This document shows positions 20,559-33,200 of a stretch of 64,000 nt of DNA, piece after piece. Each line of letters opens with the position of its first letter. Position 1 is the first letter of the stretch. The stretch covers positions 3,745,973 to 3,809,972 of the forward strand of contig VZQC01013302.1 of NCBI GenBank assembly GCA_009823505.1, read 5' to 3'. The translations under genes were made by a program, and so were the position numbers. The notes beneath the pieces were generated by a model. The model saw only the letters and a list, made by a program, of their open reading frames with translations. It searched no databases and had not been told where the DNA came from. The stretch comes from Rhizomys pruinosus (Eukaryota > Chordata > Mammalia > Rodentia > Spalacidae).

Positions 20559-20610
<52 letters not shown>
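20407..20610 (+). mobile_element. L1-tail-like repeat, short copy, with 51-bp poly-A
   Basis: cacttatagctaaaaatgg, gagagaaagatgcaggacag and ggcagaatgcatgatctggg match the 3' part of the repeat at 36.7-37.3 kb. An unbroken run of 51 A at 20560-20610 follows. The long pure tail suggests either recent retroposition or expansion. Confidence 0.8.
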
Positions 20611-20611
<1 letters not shown>

Positions 20612-20733
20612 ACAAACAAAACACGACCCACTCATAACAACAAAGTAAATAATGTTTGGAACTATTTGTGTATAAAAAGCTTTAAGATTTTTAAAACTGG
20701 AATAGATTTAATTTCATAGAAAATATTGTTTCC

Positions 20734-20939
20734 AGGGGTCTGGAGAGATGGCTTAGCAGTTAAGAGCGCCGACTGCTCATGCAGATGACCCAGGTTCGAT
20801 TCCCAACACCCACATGGTGGCACATACCTTTAATTCTGGCACTCAGGAGGCAGAGGCAGGCGGATCTCTGTGAGTTCAAGGCCAACCTGGTCTACAGAGT
20901 GAGTTCCAGGCCAGCTGGGGCTATAGGAAGACCCTGTCT

Positions 20940-20979
<40 letters not shown>

Positions 20980-20999
20980 AAGAAAGAAAGAAAGAAAGA
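20734..20999 (+). mobile_element. chimeric SINE: B2 head fused to B1 body
   Basis: The first ~85 bases are a B2/B3 tRNA-like head (ggtctggagagatggcttag to cacccacatggtggc). From about 20815 the sequence becomes B1 (tggtggcacatacctttaat to gaccctgtctc), then poly-A (20941-20977) and (GAAA)n. The two families share tggtggc at the junction. A short agaaaatatt appears at 20718-20727 and again near 21000-21009 as a possible target duplication. Confidence 0.82.
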
Positions 21000-21021
21000 G
21001 AAAATATTAGCTATCAGAGAC

Positions 21022-21236
21022 TGAGAAGAAATGGCTCATTAGTTAAGATGGCTTAGCTGTTCTTGCACAGGAAATGGGTTTGGTTCCTAACACTTGCACG
21101 GTGGCAAATAACCATCCGTAAGTCCAATTCCAGGGGATCCAAAGTCCATTTCAACCTCTGTGGGCATTGTATAACATGGGTGCAATTATATACATGTTGG
21201 ATGTGAATCATATGCATAAAATAACAAATAATAAAC
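21022..21236 (+). mobile_element. diverged B3-type SINE
   Basis: gagaagaaatggctcattag through gtccaattccaggggatcc and an A-rich tail with aataataaac. Heavily substituted plus-strand copy. Confidence 0.75.
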
Positions 21237-21239
21237 AAA

Positions 21240-23143
21240 ATATTGTTTCCATAAACTGATTCTATCCTCCAGGAAGCAAATTCTCAATCACCTTGAAAGG
21301 TAGAAAACTTCAAAGAACTACAGTGTTCACAGAGGGAAAAGAGAGAGCCATAGTAGAGTAGGACAAAGTAAATTCAGCTTTGTGGATAGTTGCAGAAATG
21401 AGAGGGTGCATTAATTTTTATGGCTTTACCTTTTATTCATTTAATGAATTTCAATATAGTAACACATTACACTCAACTCTTCTACCAGTTCTTTATATTC
21501 CCTATGTTATATGGAATGAAAAATAGAAATTGCAACTGAACTAGAAAATGTTGAATATAGCCTAAAATCAATCAGTTACTGACAGAATTTACATATCTAT
21601 TCTTAAGAAAAGGAAAAAGCCATTTGCATGCTGGAAAGCAGCCTGATGCTTGACTGGAGCAACATGTAGCTATTATTATCATAAACTGGAGACTTCATTA
21701 TAAAAATGTATAATGATGTAAATGGCTGTTGAATATCCCCACTAGAACATGTCTGGGTTTCATCTCTCAACCACCATTATAACTTGTTTCTATTTGCAAA
21801 AGTTGGAAAATTAAAAATGACACTCTGAAAAGTCCTTGCAACTATGTTCTGGAGATGAACAAGTATTATCTCCTGGTAGATGCATTTGCATGAACTGCAG
21901 AGGCAAAATGAGGAAGTTGTTGTATCTCTGCCTTTTGGGGTACAGTAAATAAAAGGTGAGGAGGGCAAAACTCGATGTTCCTGGGGTCTGTAGTTCTTGT
22001 GGTGCTACAGGAACTGGTCACCTGAACCCTGGCATAAGAGGCAGGATGGTCCTGATTCTCATCATCCAAGATTGCAAACTACTGAATTGCAGGTGATACA
22101 CCCTTTTCTTCATGTATAAGTAGCTTTTATTTCTCCAATAGACTCATGCAAACACCAGAAGAATTAAACTTTTCACAAAATGATTAAAATGTGAAATGCA
22201 GTAGATTCAGAAGACGAAACATGGTTTAAGAAAAGAAATGAAAATTATTTATTAGGTAATAGTGAGAACTACCTCACATGTATATTTCTTTGTATAAATA
22301 TACATTTCCTTTTATTTATCTTAAATATTTAATTTAAAAGAAAGCATGGAAAATAATATATGAAATGCAAACCTAAAACACTATGCAGGGACCTTATGGC
22401 AAAGCAAACACTTTTCACATGAATTGAAAATTTTATGTCTGTGAGCACATAAAGTCTGAATTTTGTACGAATGAGTTACAAAAGTACCTGTTCAAGCACT
22501 ATGTGTCACAAATTCTGACAATTTATTAGCTGAGGCTAAAACACGTCACAAAATTATATAGTTCTTCAATTTTCCAGCCTGTTCTGTTTGGGACTTAGGA
22601 CAAGGTAAATAGAAACTGTGTCATTAAAAATATATATTATAGTAGATAAAATAACAACACAAAAAATGATGTAATTAATGACTGAATTAGAAAAGCATAT
22701 GTTTTTACATCAGTATGACGAATCACCATGCATTTCTATATATTTAGATAATAGTTTTTATAAAGGATTTCATCTTAGGTTAAGATTTAGTGAAATATTT
22801 TTATCAAAGATGAAGATACCAAGGTTGAGGTGAGAACATGATTTTGTGGTTGCCCTACGTAATCCACAATAGGCTTGCTTTAAGGAGTCAGGAGAGCCAG
22901 GCCCAGGGGAAGGAGGGAACAAATATGGACACTACAGCATCCATTGCCCCACATTAATTAGCTTATAGTAATTGTGTCCTCTCAGACTGTGAGAGTCTTC
23001 AGTCATGATCTTTCTCTTCTCTTTTTGTGGTACATATTCCTATGCATATTTTTAAAAATTACTTTGCCATATATGTGTGTTCATAATTTTATGTTTGTCA
23101 AATAACTATACTTATGTATAAAAGTATGTTTTGATATACGAAT
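21240..23143. other. unassigned intergenic stretch
   Basis: No domain-bearing frame, RNA gene or clear repeat was seen. Low G+C throughout. Confidence 0.5.
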
Positions 23144-23160
23144 ACAATAGCAAATTATTA

Positions 23161-23162
23161 TT

Positions 23163-23201
<39 letters not shown>

Positions 23202-23398
23202 TGTGTATGAATGTACTGTCTGCATGCAAGTTTGGGCACACTTGTCATGCAATGCCGCGGAGGTCAGAGGACGGCGTCAAATTCCCCTGGAACTGGAGTT
23301 TCAGACGGTTCTCGGCCGCCATGTGGGTGCTGGGGATCGAACCCGGGTCCTCTGTAAGAGCGGTCAGCGCTCTTAACCACTAGGCCCTCTCTCCAGCC
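23161..23398 (-). mobile_element. B2/B3-type SINE, short form, (TTTA)n tail
   Basis: Minus-strand copy starting with about ten tttatt units (its A-tail reversed). It has the young body sequence but lacks the ~17-bp internal duplication. The flanks acaatagcaaattatta (before) and acaatatcaaattatta (after) form a target duplication with one mismatch. Confidence 0.92.
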
Positions 23399-23809
23399 CA
23401 CAATATCAAATTATTAAATAAAGATAATATTTAAATCATTTCACATACTTATTTTCATTAAAAATATTTAAAAGCTGCTGTAAGCTAATTATAAAGAACT
23501 ATTCTTTAAATGAGAACTTAAACGAAACTATCTAGATGGATACTGGCTTCAAAAGATATATTTGACATAATTCAATATTGTGGTACACCAATTAATATTT
23601 CACAATTGCCATATGAAATCAGAGCATATAAACTCATGGACTCAAAGATACGTTATCATAGAAAGGTGAGGGTAATTAAAATAGTTTGTCACCTTCATTT
23701 TCTCTGTAACTTTATAGAGGCCCTCATTGCCTTAAATGTAGTAACTCCTTTTGTGGTTGCAAATATCTTATTTAACAATATGTGACTGACAATGTCTGTT
23801 AATTACCCA

Positions 23810-24555
23810 AGTCTAAGTGGTAGATCTACAATGCCACTTCCACATCTAAGGTACACCCAACATAGAACAAGGGGTAAAGAGGACACTAATGAATTGCTCA
23901 ACTCTCATCAATGAAGCTCCTCATGCAACAGAAGGCCAGGAACACAAAAGATCACAAATGGCCAAAGCACGAAGTTTAGGAGTCTGCATAGTGTGGGTCC
24001 TTGTATAGGAATCCTCTATTAAGCTTTTCTCACCCAGAGCTCAGGGGCCATTGTGAAACAGGTGGAGTAAAGATTGTAAGAGCCATGGGGGAAGGGCATG
24101 ACCATATGGGAAAAGAATACTACACACTCCTATGACCCCACTCATATTAATCTACAGCAGTATTGTCAGTATGCACAAGTTCCAGGCTGGTGTCAGTATG
24201 CATAAGTCCCAGGCAAACTCATGAAGATAAAGTCAATCCCAGCATGGAACTGAGGAAACTGGCCGCAGACAGCAAACCACAATCATAGCTGAAGAAATAT
24301 TGGCAGCTGATTACTGTAGGGTGAGGAAGAGCTGATCTTCTTAAAGCAGGGATCTCTGGATAGGCTGACCAGACTTGCACTGAGGAATGTCCAGGGACAG
24401 TAACCTGACACAATAGGCCTTAACGCAAATGACAGAGTGTATAAATTCCACTGGGTGGGGGGAGTGGGAGAATGATAGTGGGCAAGGTGGTCAAGATTGA
24501 TGGAGATGCTTTCTATGAAACAACAGTTTAGTACAAAATAAAGCCATTTATAAAA
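23810..24555 (+). mobile_element. LINE-1 (Lx-type) 3' untranslated region
   Basis: Contains the block order seen in rodent Lx tails: ctctcatcaatgaagctcc, gctcaggggccattgtg, agattgtaagagcc, ggcagctgattactg, ataggctgaccagac, then a G-rich block and aaataaagcc. Non-coding and 5'-truncated. Similar tails recur at 37.95, 41.45, 47.26, 49.34 and 54.75 kb. Confidence 0.65.
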
Positions 24556-24703
24556 AAATGAAAAAGAAAATATGTGAATGTGGAAAGTTTATTCAATTTT
24601 TTTTCACCAGAAATTTCAGTTTTGTGTTTGTCAAAGAAGAAATTGGTAGAATCTTAAATGTTAAAAATAATCATACTCGATGTATCATAAAAAGAGATGA
24701 AAT

Positions 24704-24851
24704 ATAGCTGGGTGTGGTGGCACATGCCTTTAATCCCAGCACTAGGGTGGCAGAGGCAAGCAGATCTCTGTGAGTTCAAGGCCAGCCTGGTCTATGGAGC
24801 CAGTTCCAGGGTAGCTGGTTCTAAAGGGACACCCTGCCTCAAAAGGACAGT
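24704..24851 (+). mobile_element. B1 SINE
   Basis: tagctgggtgtggtggcac, aatcccagcactaggg and ggacaccctgcctcaaaa; a full-length plus-strand copy. Nothing recognised from 24852 to 25376. Confidence 0.9.
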
Positions 24852-25376
24852 AAAAGTGAAGACTTTTAGTAAAGTATAAGTGAAAGATATTTTCCAGCTT
24901 AGGTTAAGATTTGTCTGTTCTTACTAAGAAATATTTGATATAATATCAAAAACCCCATATATTGATTTTGTTGTAGGTATTTTAAGGATCTGCTACTCAT
25001 AAACATGTTTAAGGATCTGATTTTCCTTGAAAAAAATTTATCTGCGTATAATCTTAATGTTAAAATTCAGTCCATGGCTCTTATTTTTCCTAATTAATAT
25101 AAAATAAGAAAATTAAATGAGCTACATTTTTCATTGATGTTCATAAAGGCTCAGATTTACCAGGTTTCTCTTATGTTCCAAACAGATATTTTTAAGGTTC
25201 CATGTGAAATGAATTGAGAAGATTTAATCTAAGTATAGGCAATGAACTTAAAGGAAATCATGACTCGAAGGGAAAACAAATAAAAACACAGATTGAGCTC
25301 TTTTAAGTCAATAGCTTTCATTCAAAAAAGTATTTCAGATTAATAGTCTCATCACATCATACATAAACAGTGAGAT

Positions 25377-25813
25377 GGAAATAAACCCAGAGCTGGTTAA
25401 GAAAAAAACCATGAGAAGCTTATCATGGGAAACTCGCCTAAGGAAATGGGTGCTTGTTTAACCTTTGCTTCTAATTCTGTAAACATTTTTCCTGCTTGAT
25501 ATTTCAGTTCATCTTATCTTGTCATGAGATCCCTGTGACCCATGTGCCTGGTCCACATATATGTAAGCAGATCATAGTCTTATGTCATGTAAGTCACCTG
25601 TCCCTGGCCCTCAGTCATATACGCAGGGATTCAAATCCACCAGTGACTGAATGGGTCTAGAATAAATGCCTGATTGTCCATAAATAAGTAAAAAATAGTG
25701 GCTTGTGTTCAAGCTTTGCAATTTAACACCCAGAGTCTCAACTACTGGACAAAAAAGCTGTGAATCCTCTCTTCAATCCCCGGTGCTGATTTAAAGCAAT
25801 GATTTCCATAACA
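25377..25813 (+). repeat. 5' LTR of the old provirus
   Basis: 437 bp ending in ...ccataaca two bases before the primer site. It contains aataaa near 25663. The left boundary is set from the point where similarity to 28653 onward begins; target duplication is not evident. Confidence 0.75.
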
Positions 25814-25815
25814 TT

Positions 25816-25833
25816 TGGTTCCCTGACCAGAAA
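25816..25833 (+). promoter_or_regulatory. primer binding site, tRNA-Glu type
   Basis: tggttccctgaccagaaa matches the complement of the tRNA-Glu 3' end over the first 13 bases, with changes after that. It is placed exactly where a primer site should follow the LTR CA end. Confidence 0.72.
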
Positions 25834-26231
25834 CCCCTTGGTATCTTCAGCTAGAGTACCCCTTTGAGCCACTGCCAGATTTCCTATACCTACCAAAAAT
25901 ATGTTAAATGCTTAGAGTTTCAGATCTCAAAAGGACATTGGGCCCTGGGGCTCAAATCAAAGAGAACAACTTGTGCCCTCTTCAATCCTAAAGACATAAC
26001 TGGGAGTCTCTAGGGACAGCCAGCCTTTGTTACATATGGATACCTAATTACCCATTGATAGTCAAGTCTTTCTATGAAATCAAAAAGTGTGAAGAAAGCA
26101 AACCATTTGAATGTGGATACAAATAAGATGCTGCTTTACTGCTAAGAAAGTCCTGTTGGAAGAATTGTTTTCTGGGACTCCCTGACATGAACAGATGATT
26201 TAACAAGTTTGCTCATAAGAAGAAAGGAATG

Positions 26232-26472
26232 GGGGGCTGGAGAGATGGCCTAGCGGTTAAGAGCGCCGACCTCTCTTACAGAGGACCCGGATTCGATCCC
26301 CAGCACCCACATGGCGGCTGAGAACCGTCTGAAACTCCAATTCCAGGAGAACTCCAGTTCCAGGGGAATCCGAGACCCTCTTCTGAACTCCGCGGCATTG
26401 CACGACACGGGTGCACAGACTTGCATGCAGACAGTACATTCATACACATACAGAAATAAATAAAATAAAAAA
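26232..26472 (+). mobile_element. B2/B3-type SINE, long form, with 15-bp target duplication
   Basis: A complete plus-strand copy carrying the internal duplication, inserted in the interior of the old provirus. A perfect 15-bp duplication, aagaagaaaggaatg, lies at 26217-26231 and 26473-26487. Confidence 0.94.
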
Positions 26473-26914
26473 AAGAAGAAAGGAATGATGCTAGGAGTCT
26501 TAACCCAAATCATGGGGCTCTGACAATGATCCATGTTTTATCTGTCAAGCAGCTAGATATAGTAGTAGCTGGATGTCCACCTTGCCTACATGCCTAGGCC
26601 CTCCTGGCAGAGGAGGCTAACAAACTGACTAAGGGACAGTCCCTAAATCTCTAGGTTACATATACAGTCAAGACATTAACAGACTACTGAGGGTACAACT
26701 GGCTCACCAACCCACATATGAGCTGATATCAGAGCTTCCTATGTGAAACCTTCTGAATACACCTAGCAGTCATCAAAATACTAAACCCAACCACTTCCTT
26801 TTCACTTGAGCCTGCATCCCCAAACTAGGATTTCACAGAGACAAGGACAAGATATATTTGAGCTGCCCCAACTTCATGGGTCAACCTTTATTCTACCAAG
26901 ACTGGACCCTCTAC

Positions 26915-27065
26915 TTGGATGACAGCAGCTCTGCAAGTTGCAGGTGTAGATGCCCGAGTCTACCATTTTTGTGTGAAGGCTGATGTCCCACCTACACAAA
27001 GTGAGAAGTGGACAGTGTCTGTAGATCTTGATAATTCCCTCAAGATCAACTTTTGTGCCCGCCAC
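26915..27065 (+). pseudogene. integrase C-terminal remnant of the old provirus
   Basis: A frame beginning at 26919 reads AALQVAGVDARVYHFCVKA and then EKWTVSVDLDNSLKI. This matches the conserved end of gammaretroviral integrase (the KVDGIAAWIHASHVK-like segment) in layout. Upstream pol is not recognisable. This marks the pol-env boundary. Confidence 0.65.
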
Positions 27066-27469
27066 CCTGTTTTGACTATTTCAATTCTCAGCTTAAGGTA
27101 ACATTCCTTGAGCATATGGTACATTTATGCCCCTTTATCACCAAATTTATATTGTGAATACCCTTCTACTTTGGGGTAGATGCATCTCTGAACGCCTATA
27201 AATTCAATGAGTTATCTTCTGTTTTCATGAGAGACAGAGTTTCATTACATTCTGGGGTGTTTTTGCTGCTTTCTCACCATTCTTTCAATTCATTCATTCA
27301 TTCTCTCGCCTGTGCTCTTATCCACCCTCACCCTAACTCTTTCCCCCAACTTCCCATATCTTCCCTCATATACTCTTGTATGCTGAGTAGATGCTTTAAT
27401 ACCACAGAGTATATTCATTTTTACCCACATAGAAATACTTACTGGACAGGAATATAAATCTAAAGTGTT

Positions 27470-28560
27470 ATTGAGACCAGCCAGATCTAACCTGCTCTAA
27501 CATTCCCCAGACTTGTTGGATAACTTCTGATATAACACTCGTAAGTATTCCAGAATACATAACAGATAATACCCTTGTCTCAGGTCCCTGCCTAGCACAA
27601 ACATTGCAATTTGTTTCCTCCTCAATGATACCAACTTCATCCTGGACAAAGACTGCTGGCTCTGCCCACCAGCCCTCTTTCATATGCCACTTCTTCAATA
27701 GCACAGACAACTATGAAAAGGACTCAAGTTGAGAATCCAGACACTTCCATTATAGAACCTGTGTAGACTGGGGAGGAACTATGCCAAATGCCCCCCAAGT
27801 GCCTAATAAATATAATGGAAATAGAGCCCATTGCTAACCTGACAATCAGCTAATGTAATCGTAATGTTAATATTCAGGAGCTTGGTCACCTCCCAACACC
27901 TAAACCCTGGTGTCATTTTCTTTCAGGACTTTTCTTAATGGGAAAGAAAAATGCCTATTGATGTTTGACAGTCAATGGGGCAGACCTCTGTATCCTGCCT
28001 TCTTCCACCAACAAGTACCATTATTAACCATAATCAGTCTTTATGATGTCCTTGGCAGGGTACAGGATGAAAAGGGCCATCCAGATCACACCCTTGCTAA
28101 TTGGGTTAGAAATAACAGCAGCTATAAGAGGAACTTCATCAGCAGCCACATTCTATCACCAATTATCCAGGGATCTTGACAGTCAATATAGAATGAGTTG
28201 TCAAATAGTAGAACATTAAGATCAATTAGATCCCTTAACTGCAGTATTCCTAAAAATAGAGGAGGGGATTAAACTTGTTAACAGCTAAAAATGTAGGACT
28301 CTGTAGTTTTTAAACAAAAATCCTGCTTCTATGTTAACCTGTCAGAAATGGTCAGAGATATGGCCTTCAAATTAAAATTATGACAAGTATGACAAGGAGA
28401 AGACAAGAACTAACTGATTCTTGGAGCACATGGAAAAACGTCTGGAGTTGAGCTTCCTGGCTTCTCCTATTAGCAGACCCTTTCCTCAGACCCCAGCTTG
28501 TAATCTTGTTCAGTCCCTCAACATGATAACAGGCTTGTCTCCTCTCACCTAGAGATGACA
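27470..28560 (+). pseudogene. env remnant of the old provirus
   Basis: In shifting frames the sequence shows DCWLC (about 27650), the disulfide-exchange motif of gammaretrovirus-like surface subunits. Next come ITAAIRGTSSAATF (about 28105), a fusion-peptide-like start of the transmembrane subunit, then FLKIEEGIKL (about 28250) and CFYVNLSEMVRDMA (about 28325), the segment after CX6CC. Finally DSWSTWKNVW and a hydrophobic anchor occur near 28410-28480. Many stops and frameshifts; no product expected. Confidence 0.72.
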
Positions 28561-28652
28561 CTTTGCAAATAAGACTATCAAAGGTTAGACTGGAGACACA
28601 TGAAGAAAATGATACTCCTTAGAGAAGTAAAGAGGTCTTTAAAGTTGGTAAG

Positions 28653-28795
28653 TGGAATAACCCAGATCTGGTTAAGAAACAAAAGCATAGAAACTTTATC
28701 TGAAGTAACAGCATCCTGCTGACGTAAGAAAATGGCTGCTTGTTTACTTTTGCTTCTGCTTCTTTAAACACACATCCTGCTTGAAATTCTCCTTC
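28653..28795 (+). repeat. 3' LTR of the old provirus, first part
   Basis: Starts tggaataacccagatctgg and is collinear with 25377 onward; it ends at the L1 insertion point in gaaattctccttc. The LTR resumes after the L1 at 34437. Confidence 0.78.
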
Positions 28796-29118
28796 GGGAG
28801 ATCTCCCAAGACCTCCTGAAGCACAGGTAGGTAGGTAGGAGCTGGGTACTTCAGCAAGGAGGATTGTTGTTTGACTTAATATAGTTAATCCAGTTGTCTT
28901 TGGCTTAATTGGCTTTTGTGGCTGTGGGGGTGGAGTTATCCTCCCAGCTGGTATAAAAAGTGGGGTTGTGTGAGTCTTGAGATGGGAGATCTCCCAAGAT
29001 CTCCAGAAGTGCAGGTACTGGGGCTGGGGCTAAAGAGCCCCCCCCCCTGCACCAAATTGGATTACAAAGGCATCTGAAGGAGGCAAGCAAAACAAGCCTT
29101 CAAGACAGTGAAGAGGCA
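28796..29118 (+). promoter_or_regulatory. LINE-1 5' UTR with tandem monomers
   Basis: The block gggagatctcccaaga(c/t)ctcc..aag..caggta occurs at 28797 and again at 28985, about 188 bp apart. This matches the tandem promoter monomers (about 200 bp) known at rodent L1 5' ends. A poly-C run occurs at 29040-29047 before ORF1. The first monomer appears to begin at the insertion boundary, so the number of monomers at insertion was small. Confidence 0.75.
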
Positions 29119-30242
29119 TTGGGACTCACATTGGAATACAGGCAAGGAGAAGCCCATATGCCAGGAACACAAGAAGAGACAATATGGGAAAGGCGCTGGA
29201 TCTCTACCAAACCTGTGGAAGATTCCTACAGTGGGATCCCCCTGGGGATGGCTCAGGACACAGATAACAGAAACACAATTGTGATCATACTTAAAGAAAT
29301 GCAAGATTATAAAGAGCAAATCAAAGAATTAAGAAAAGAGAATGAAGAACTCAAGAAGGAAGTGGAAACACTGAAAAGATCCCATGTTGAAAAAGATAAG
29401 GAAACCAACCAGCAAAGCAAAGAGCTACAGGAAGGAATTGAGAAGCTTCAAAGAGGAAGAGGAAATACTAAAGAAATCTGAAGAGGAAATGAAAAAATAA
29501 ATCAAACACTCATCCAATCAAGAGCAAAGGAATGGAAAAAGCCTCAGAAGCAGAATGAAGGAAGCAGAACAAAGAATATCAGACCTGGAAGATAACACAG
29601 AACAACTAAAAACCTCAAGGAAAGATTATGGAAAATTTTAAAAATACACAAAAGTGTAACAACCAGGAAATATGGGACACTAGGAAAAGATCAAACCTCC
29701 ACATCATAGGAATAGAGGAAGGAGAAGAATCCCAAGAGAATGGTATTGATCAGATCTTCAACAGAATAATAGATGAAAACTTCCCCAAACTAAAAAAGGA
29801 CAAACCAATACCAATACAAGAAGCACATAGAACTCCAAACAGACAAGATCAGAAAAGAAATTCTCCACGCCACATCATAGTTAAAATGCTGGACACCCAA
29901 AACAAAGAGAAAATTCTTAAAGCGACAAGAGAAAAACAACAAGTGACCTATAAGGGGAAACCTATCAGAATAACAACGGACTTCTCACAGCAAACGATGA
30001 AGGCAAGAAGAACCTGGAGCAAAGCATTCCCAGTGTTGAGGGACAATGGATGCCAGCCCAGGTTACTATACCCAGCAAAAATGTCAATCATAGTGGAAGG
30101 AGAGAGGAAAATCTTCCATGACATAAACAACTTGAAAGAATACATGTCCGGAAAACCAACCCTTCAGAGAATACTTGAAGCAATCCAAAGAACAGAAGAA
30201 AGGAGCAACCAACCCCAGGCAACTAGAAGGAGAAATCAATAA
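29119..30242 (+). pseudogene. LINE-1 ORF1 (RNA-binding chaperone), frameshifted
   Basis: ORF1p is the trimeric nucleic-acid chaperone of L1. The N-terminal part (29119-29481) carries a Lys/Glu-rich coiled coil (EMQDYKEQIKELRKENEEL). It ends in a TGA at 29479-29481. The RNA-recognition and C-terminal domains are read in another frame from 29628 to 30242, with the NLHIIGIEEGEE and PRHIIVKM motifs and the RRTWSKAFPVLRDN block. The natural start may be the internal Met near 29249. Broken between the two domains. Confidence 0.9.
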
Positions 30243-30283
30243 AAGCATAACTGCAGAAGTAGAAACCTAAATCAAAACCGCAG

Positions 30284-33200
30284 ATGGATAATAAGGCAAA
30301 AGGAAGCAACACAAACCTATCAGTCATAACCTTAAATATTAATGGACTAAATTCCCCAATCAAAAGACATAGACTGGGAGACTGGATTAGGAAACAGAAT
30401 CCATCAATATGCTGTCTGCAAGAAACACATCTTACCTTCAAGGACAGGCACCACCTTAAAGTGAAGGGATGGAAAAAAATATTCCAAGCAAATGGTACCA
30501 AAAAGAAAGCAGGTGTTGCTATTTTAATATCGGATAAAATAGACTTCAAAGTAAAAGAAATCAGAAGAGACAAAGAAGGCCATTACATTTTCATCAAAGG
30601 AACAATCCACCAAGAAGATTTCACAATTATGAATATATATGCCCCAAATTCTGGTGCACCAAACTTTATAAAGACAATTCTCCAGGACCACAAGTCACAG
30701 ACTAACCCCAGCACACTCATAGTGGGAGATTTCAATACCCCACTGAGTCCTTTGGATAGGTCAACAGGACAAAAAATAAACAGAGAGACATCTGAACTGA
30801 ACGATATGATACACCAAATGGACCTCATAGACCTCTACCGAACATTCCATCCTAATACCAGAGAATACACTTTCTACTCAGCACCCCACGGAACATTCTC
30901 CAAAATCGACCACATCCTGGGACACAGAAGAAACCTCTACAAATACAAAAAGATTGAAATAATTTCATGCATCCTGTCAGACCACAGTGCAATGAAGCTC
31001 AACATCAACACCAGGACAAGCCCTACTGCCTACAAGAACACATGGAGACTAAACAACACACTCTTGAATAATGAATGGGTCAAGGAAGAGATAAAGAAAG
31101 AAATAAAAACATTCCTGGAACTGAATGACAATGACAATACAACACAACGAAACCTATGGGATACCTTAAAAGCAGTCCTAAGAGGGAAGTTTATAGCCCT
31201 GGGTACCTACATTAGAAAAACAGAAAGAGCTCAAGAGAATGATCTAACACTGCAGCTAAAAGCACTTGAGAGGCAACAACAGTTGAACCTTAAATGCAAC
31301 AGACAGGAAGAAATAACAAAAATCAGAGCAGAATTCAATGAAATAGAAACAAAGAAAACAATGCAAAAAAAAAAAAATCAATGAAGCCAAAAGTTGGTTC
31401 TTTGAAAGAATAAACAAGATAGACAGACCTCTAGCCCAGTTAACCAAAAGAAAGAAGGAACAACTCCAAATCAATGCAATCTGTGATGAAAAGGGAAATA
31501 TCACAACAGACAAGGAAAAGATCCAGAAATTCATACAGGAATACTTCAAAAACCTACACTCTACCAAGTTTGAAAACCTAGAAGAAATGGATGAATAACT
31601 GAAATCTGGGAATCACCAAATCTCAACCAAGAAGAGATCGAAAGCTTAAAAAGATGCATAATTTATGAAGAAATTGAAGATGTAATAAGAAAGCTCCCAA
31701 CTAAAAAAAGCCCAGGCCCAGATAGCTTCATGGAAGAATTCTATAAAACATATCAAAAAGACCTACAACCATTATTACTGAAATTGTTTAGAAGGATACA
31801 AACAGAGGGAATTCTCCCAAATTCCTTCTATGAAGCCAGCATCACTCTATTACCAAAACAGGCAAAGATACAACCAAAAAAGGAGAACTATAGACCCATC
31901 TCCCTAATGAACACAGATGCCAAAATTCTAAACAGAATACTGGTGAATCGCATACAGACCGACAAGAAGATCATCCATCATGACCAAGTTGGATTCATAC
32001 CAGAGACGCAGGGATGGTTCAACATACAAAAATCAATAAACATCATCAAACACATAAATGGAATGAAAGACAAAAACCACACCATCTTCTCAATTGATGC
32101 TGGAAAAGCCTTTGACAAAATCCAGCATCCCTTCATGCTTAAAGTCCTAGAGCGAATTGGATTGGAGGGATCGTTCCTCAATATTATCAAAGCCATACAC
32201 AGGACACCCACAGCCAATATCATCCTAAAAGGGGAGATGACAGAAAAATTCCCTTTAAAGGTAGGAACTGGGCAAGGCTGCCCCCTGTAACTACTCCTTT
32301 TCAATATAGTGCTTGAAACACTTGTTAGAGCAATAAGGGAAGAAAAGGAAATTAAAGGAGTACTAATTGGAAAAGAGGAAGTCAAGCTATCCCTATTTGT
32401 TGATGATGTGGTTGTTTAGTTAAGGGATGCTAAAAACTCCACCAGAAAACTCCTAGAAACGGTTAACAGCTTCAGCAAAGTGGCAGGATACAAAATTAAC
32501 CTAAGAAAATCAGTGGCCTTTTATTTACACCAACAACAAGCAACTGGAGAAGGAATTCAAGGAGACCTTCCTACTCACAATAGCTTCTAAAACAATCAAA
32601 TACCTAGGAACAAACCTAACCAAAGACACCAAAGATCTCTACAACAAAAATTTTAAACCCTTAAAGAAAGACATTGAAGAAGATAACAGAACAGTGAAAA
32701 ACCTCCCATGCTCATGGATTGGGAAAATTAACATTGTAAAAATATCCATTCTTTCCAAACTCTTGTATAGATTTAATGCAATCCCTATTAAAATCCCCTA
32801 GAGTTTCTTCACAGGCTTGGAAAAAATTCATTTGGAAAAACAAAAGACCCTGAATAGCCAAAACAACCCTGAGTGAAAAGAGCAACACAGTGGGATCTCT
32901 ATACCAGACTTCAAACTATACTACAGGGCTATAGTCATAAAAACAGCCTGGTACTGGCAATAAAACAAACCTGTTGACCAATGGAACAAAACCGAAGATC
33001 CAAACTTGAACACATACAATTTCAGCCATCTCATTTTTGACAAGGGGGCCAAGAAGACACAATGGAGAAAAAATAGCATCTTCAGCAAGTGGTGTTGACA
33101 AAACTTGATCACCACTTGTAGAGAATGAAATTAAACCCCTACCTCTTGCCCTGTACAAAAGTCAACTCCAGATGGATTTAAAGACTTCAACGTGAAACCC

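Noticed and set aside
20406..20631. Phe-rich minus-strand frames
   Set aside because: They translate the poly-A tail of a retroposed repeat.
23161..23201. Regularly spaced repeat that might suggest an array
   Set aside because: It is (TTTA)n, the reversed A-rich tail of a SINE; there are no spacers and the host is a eukaryote.
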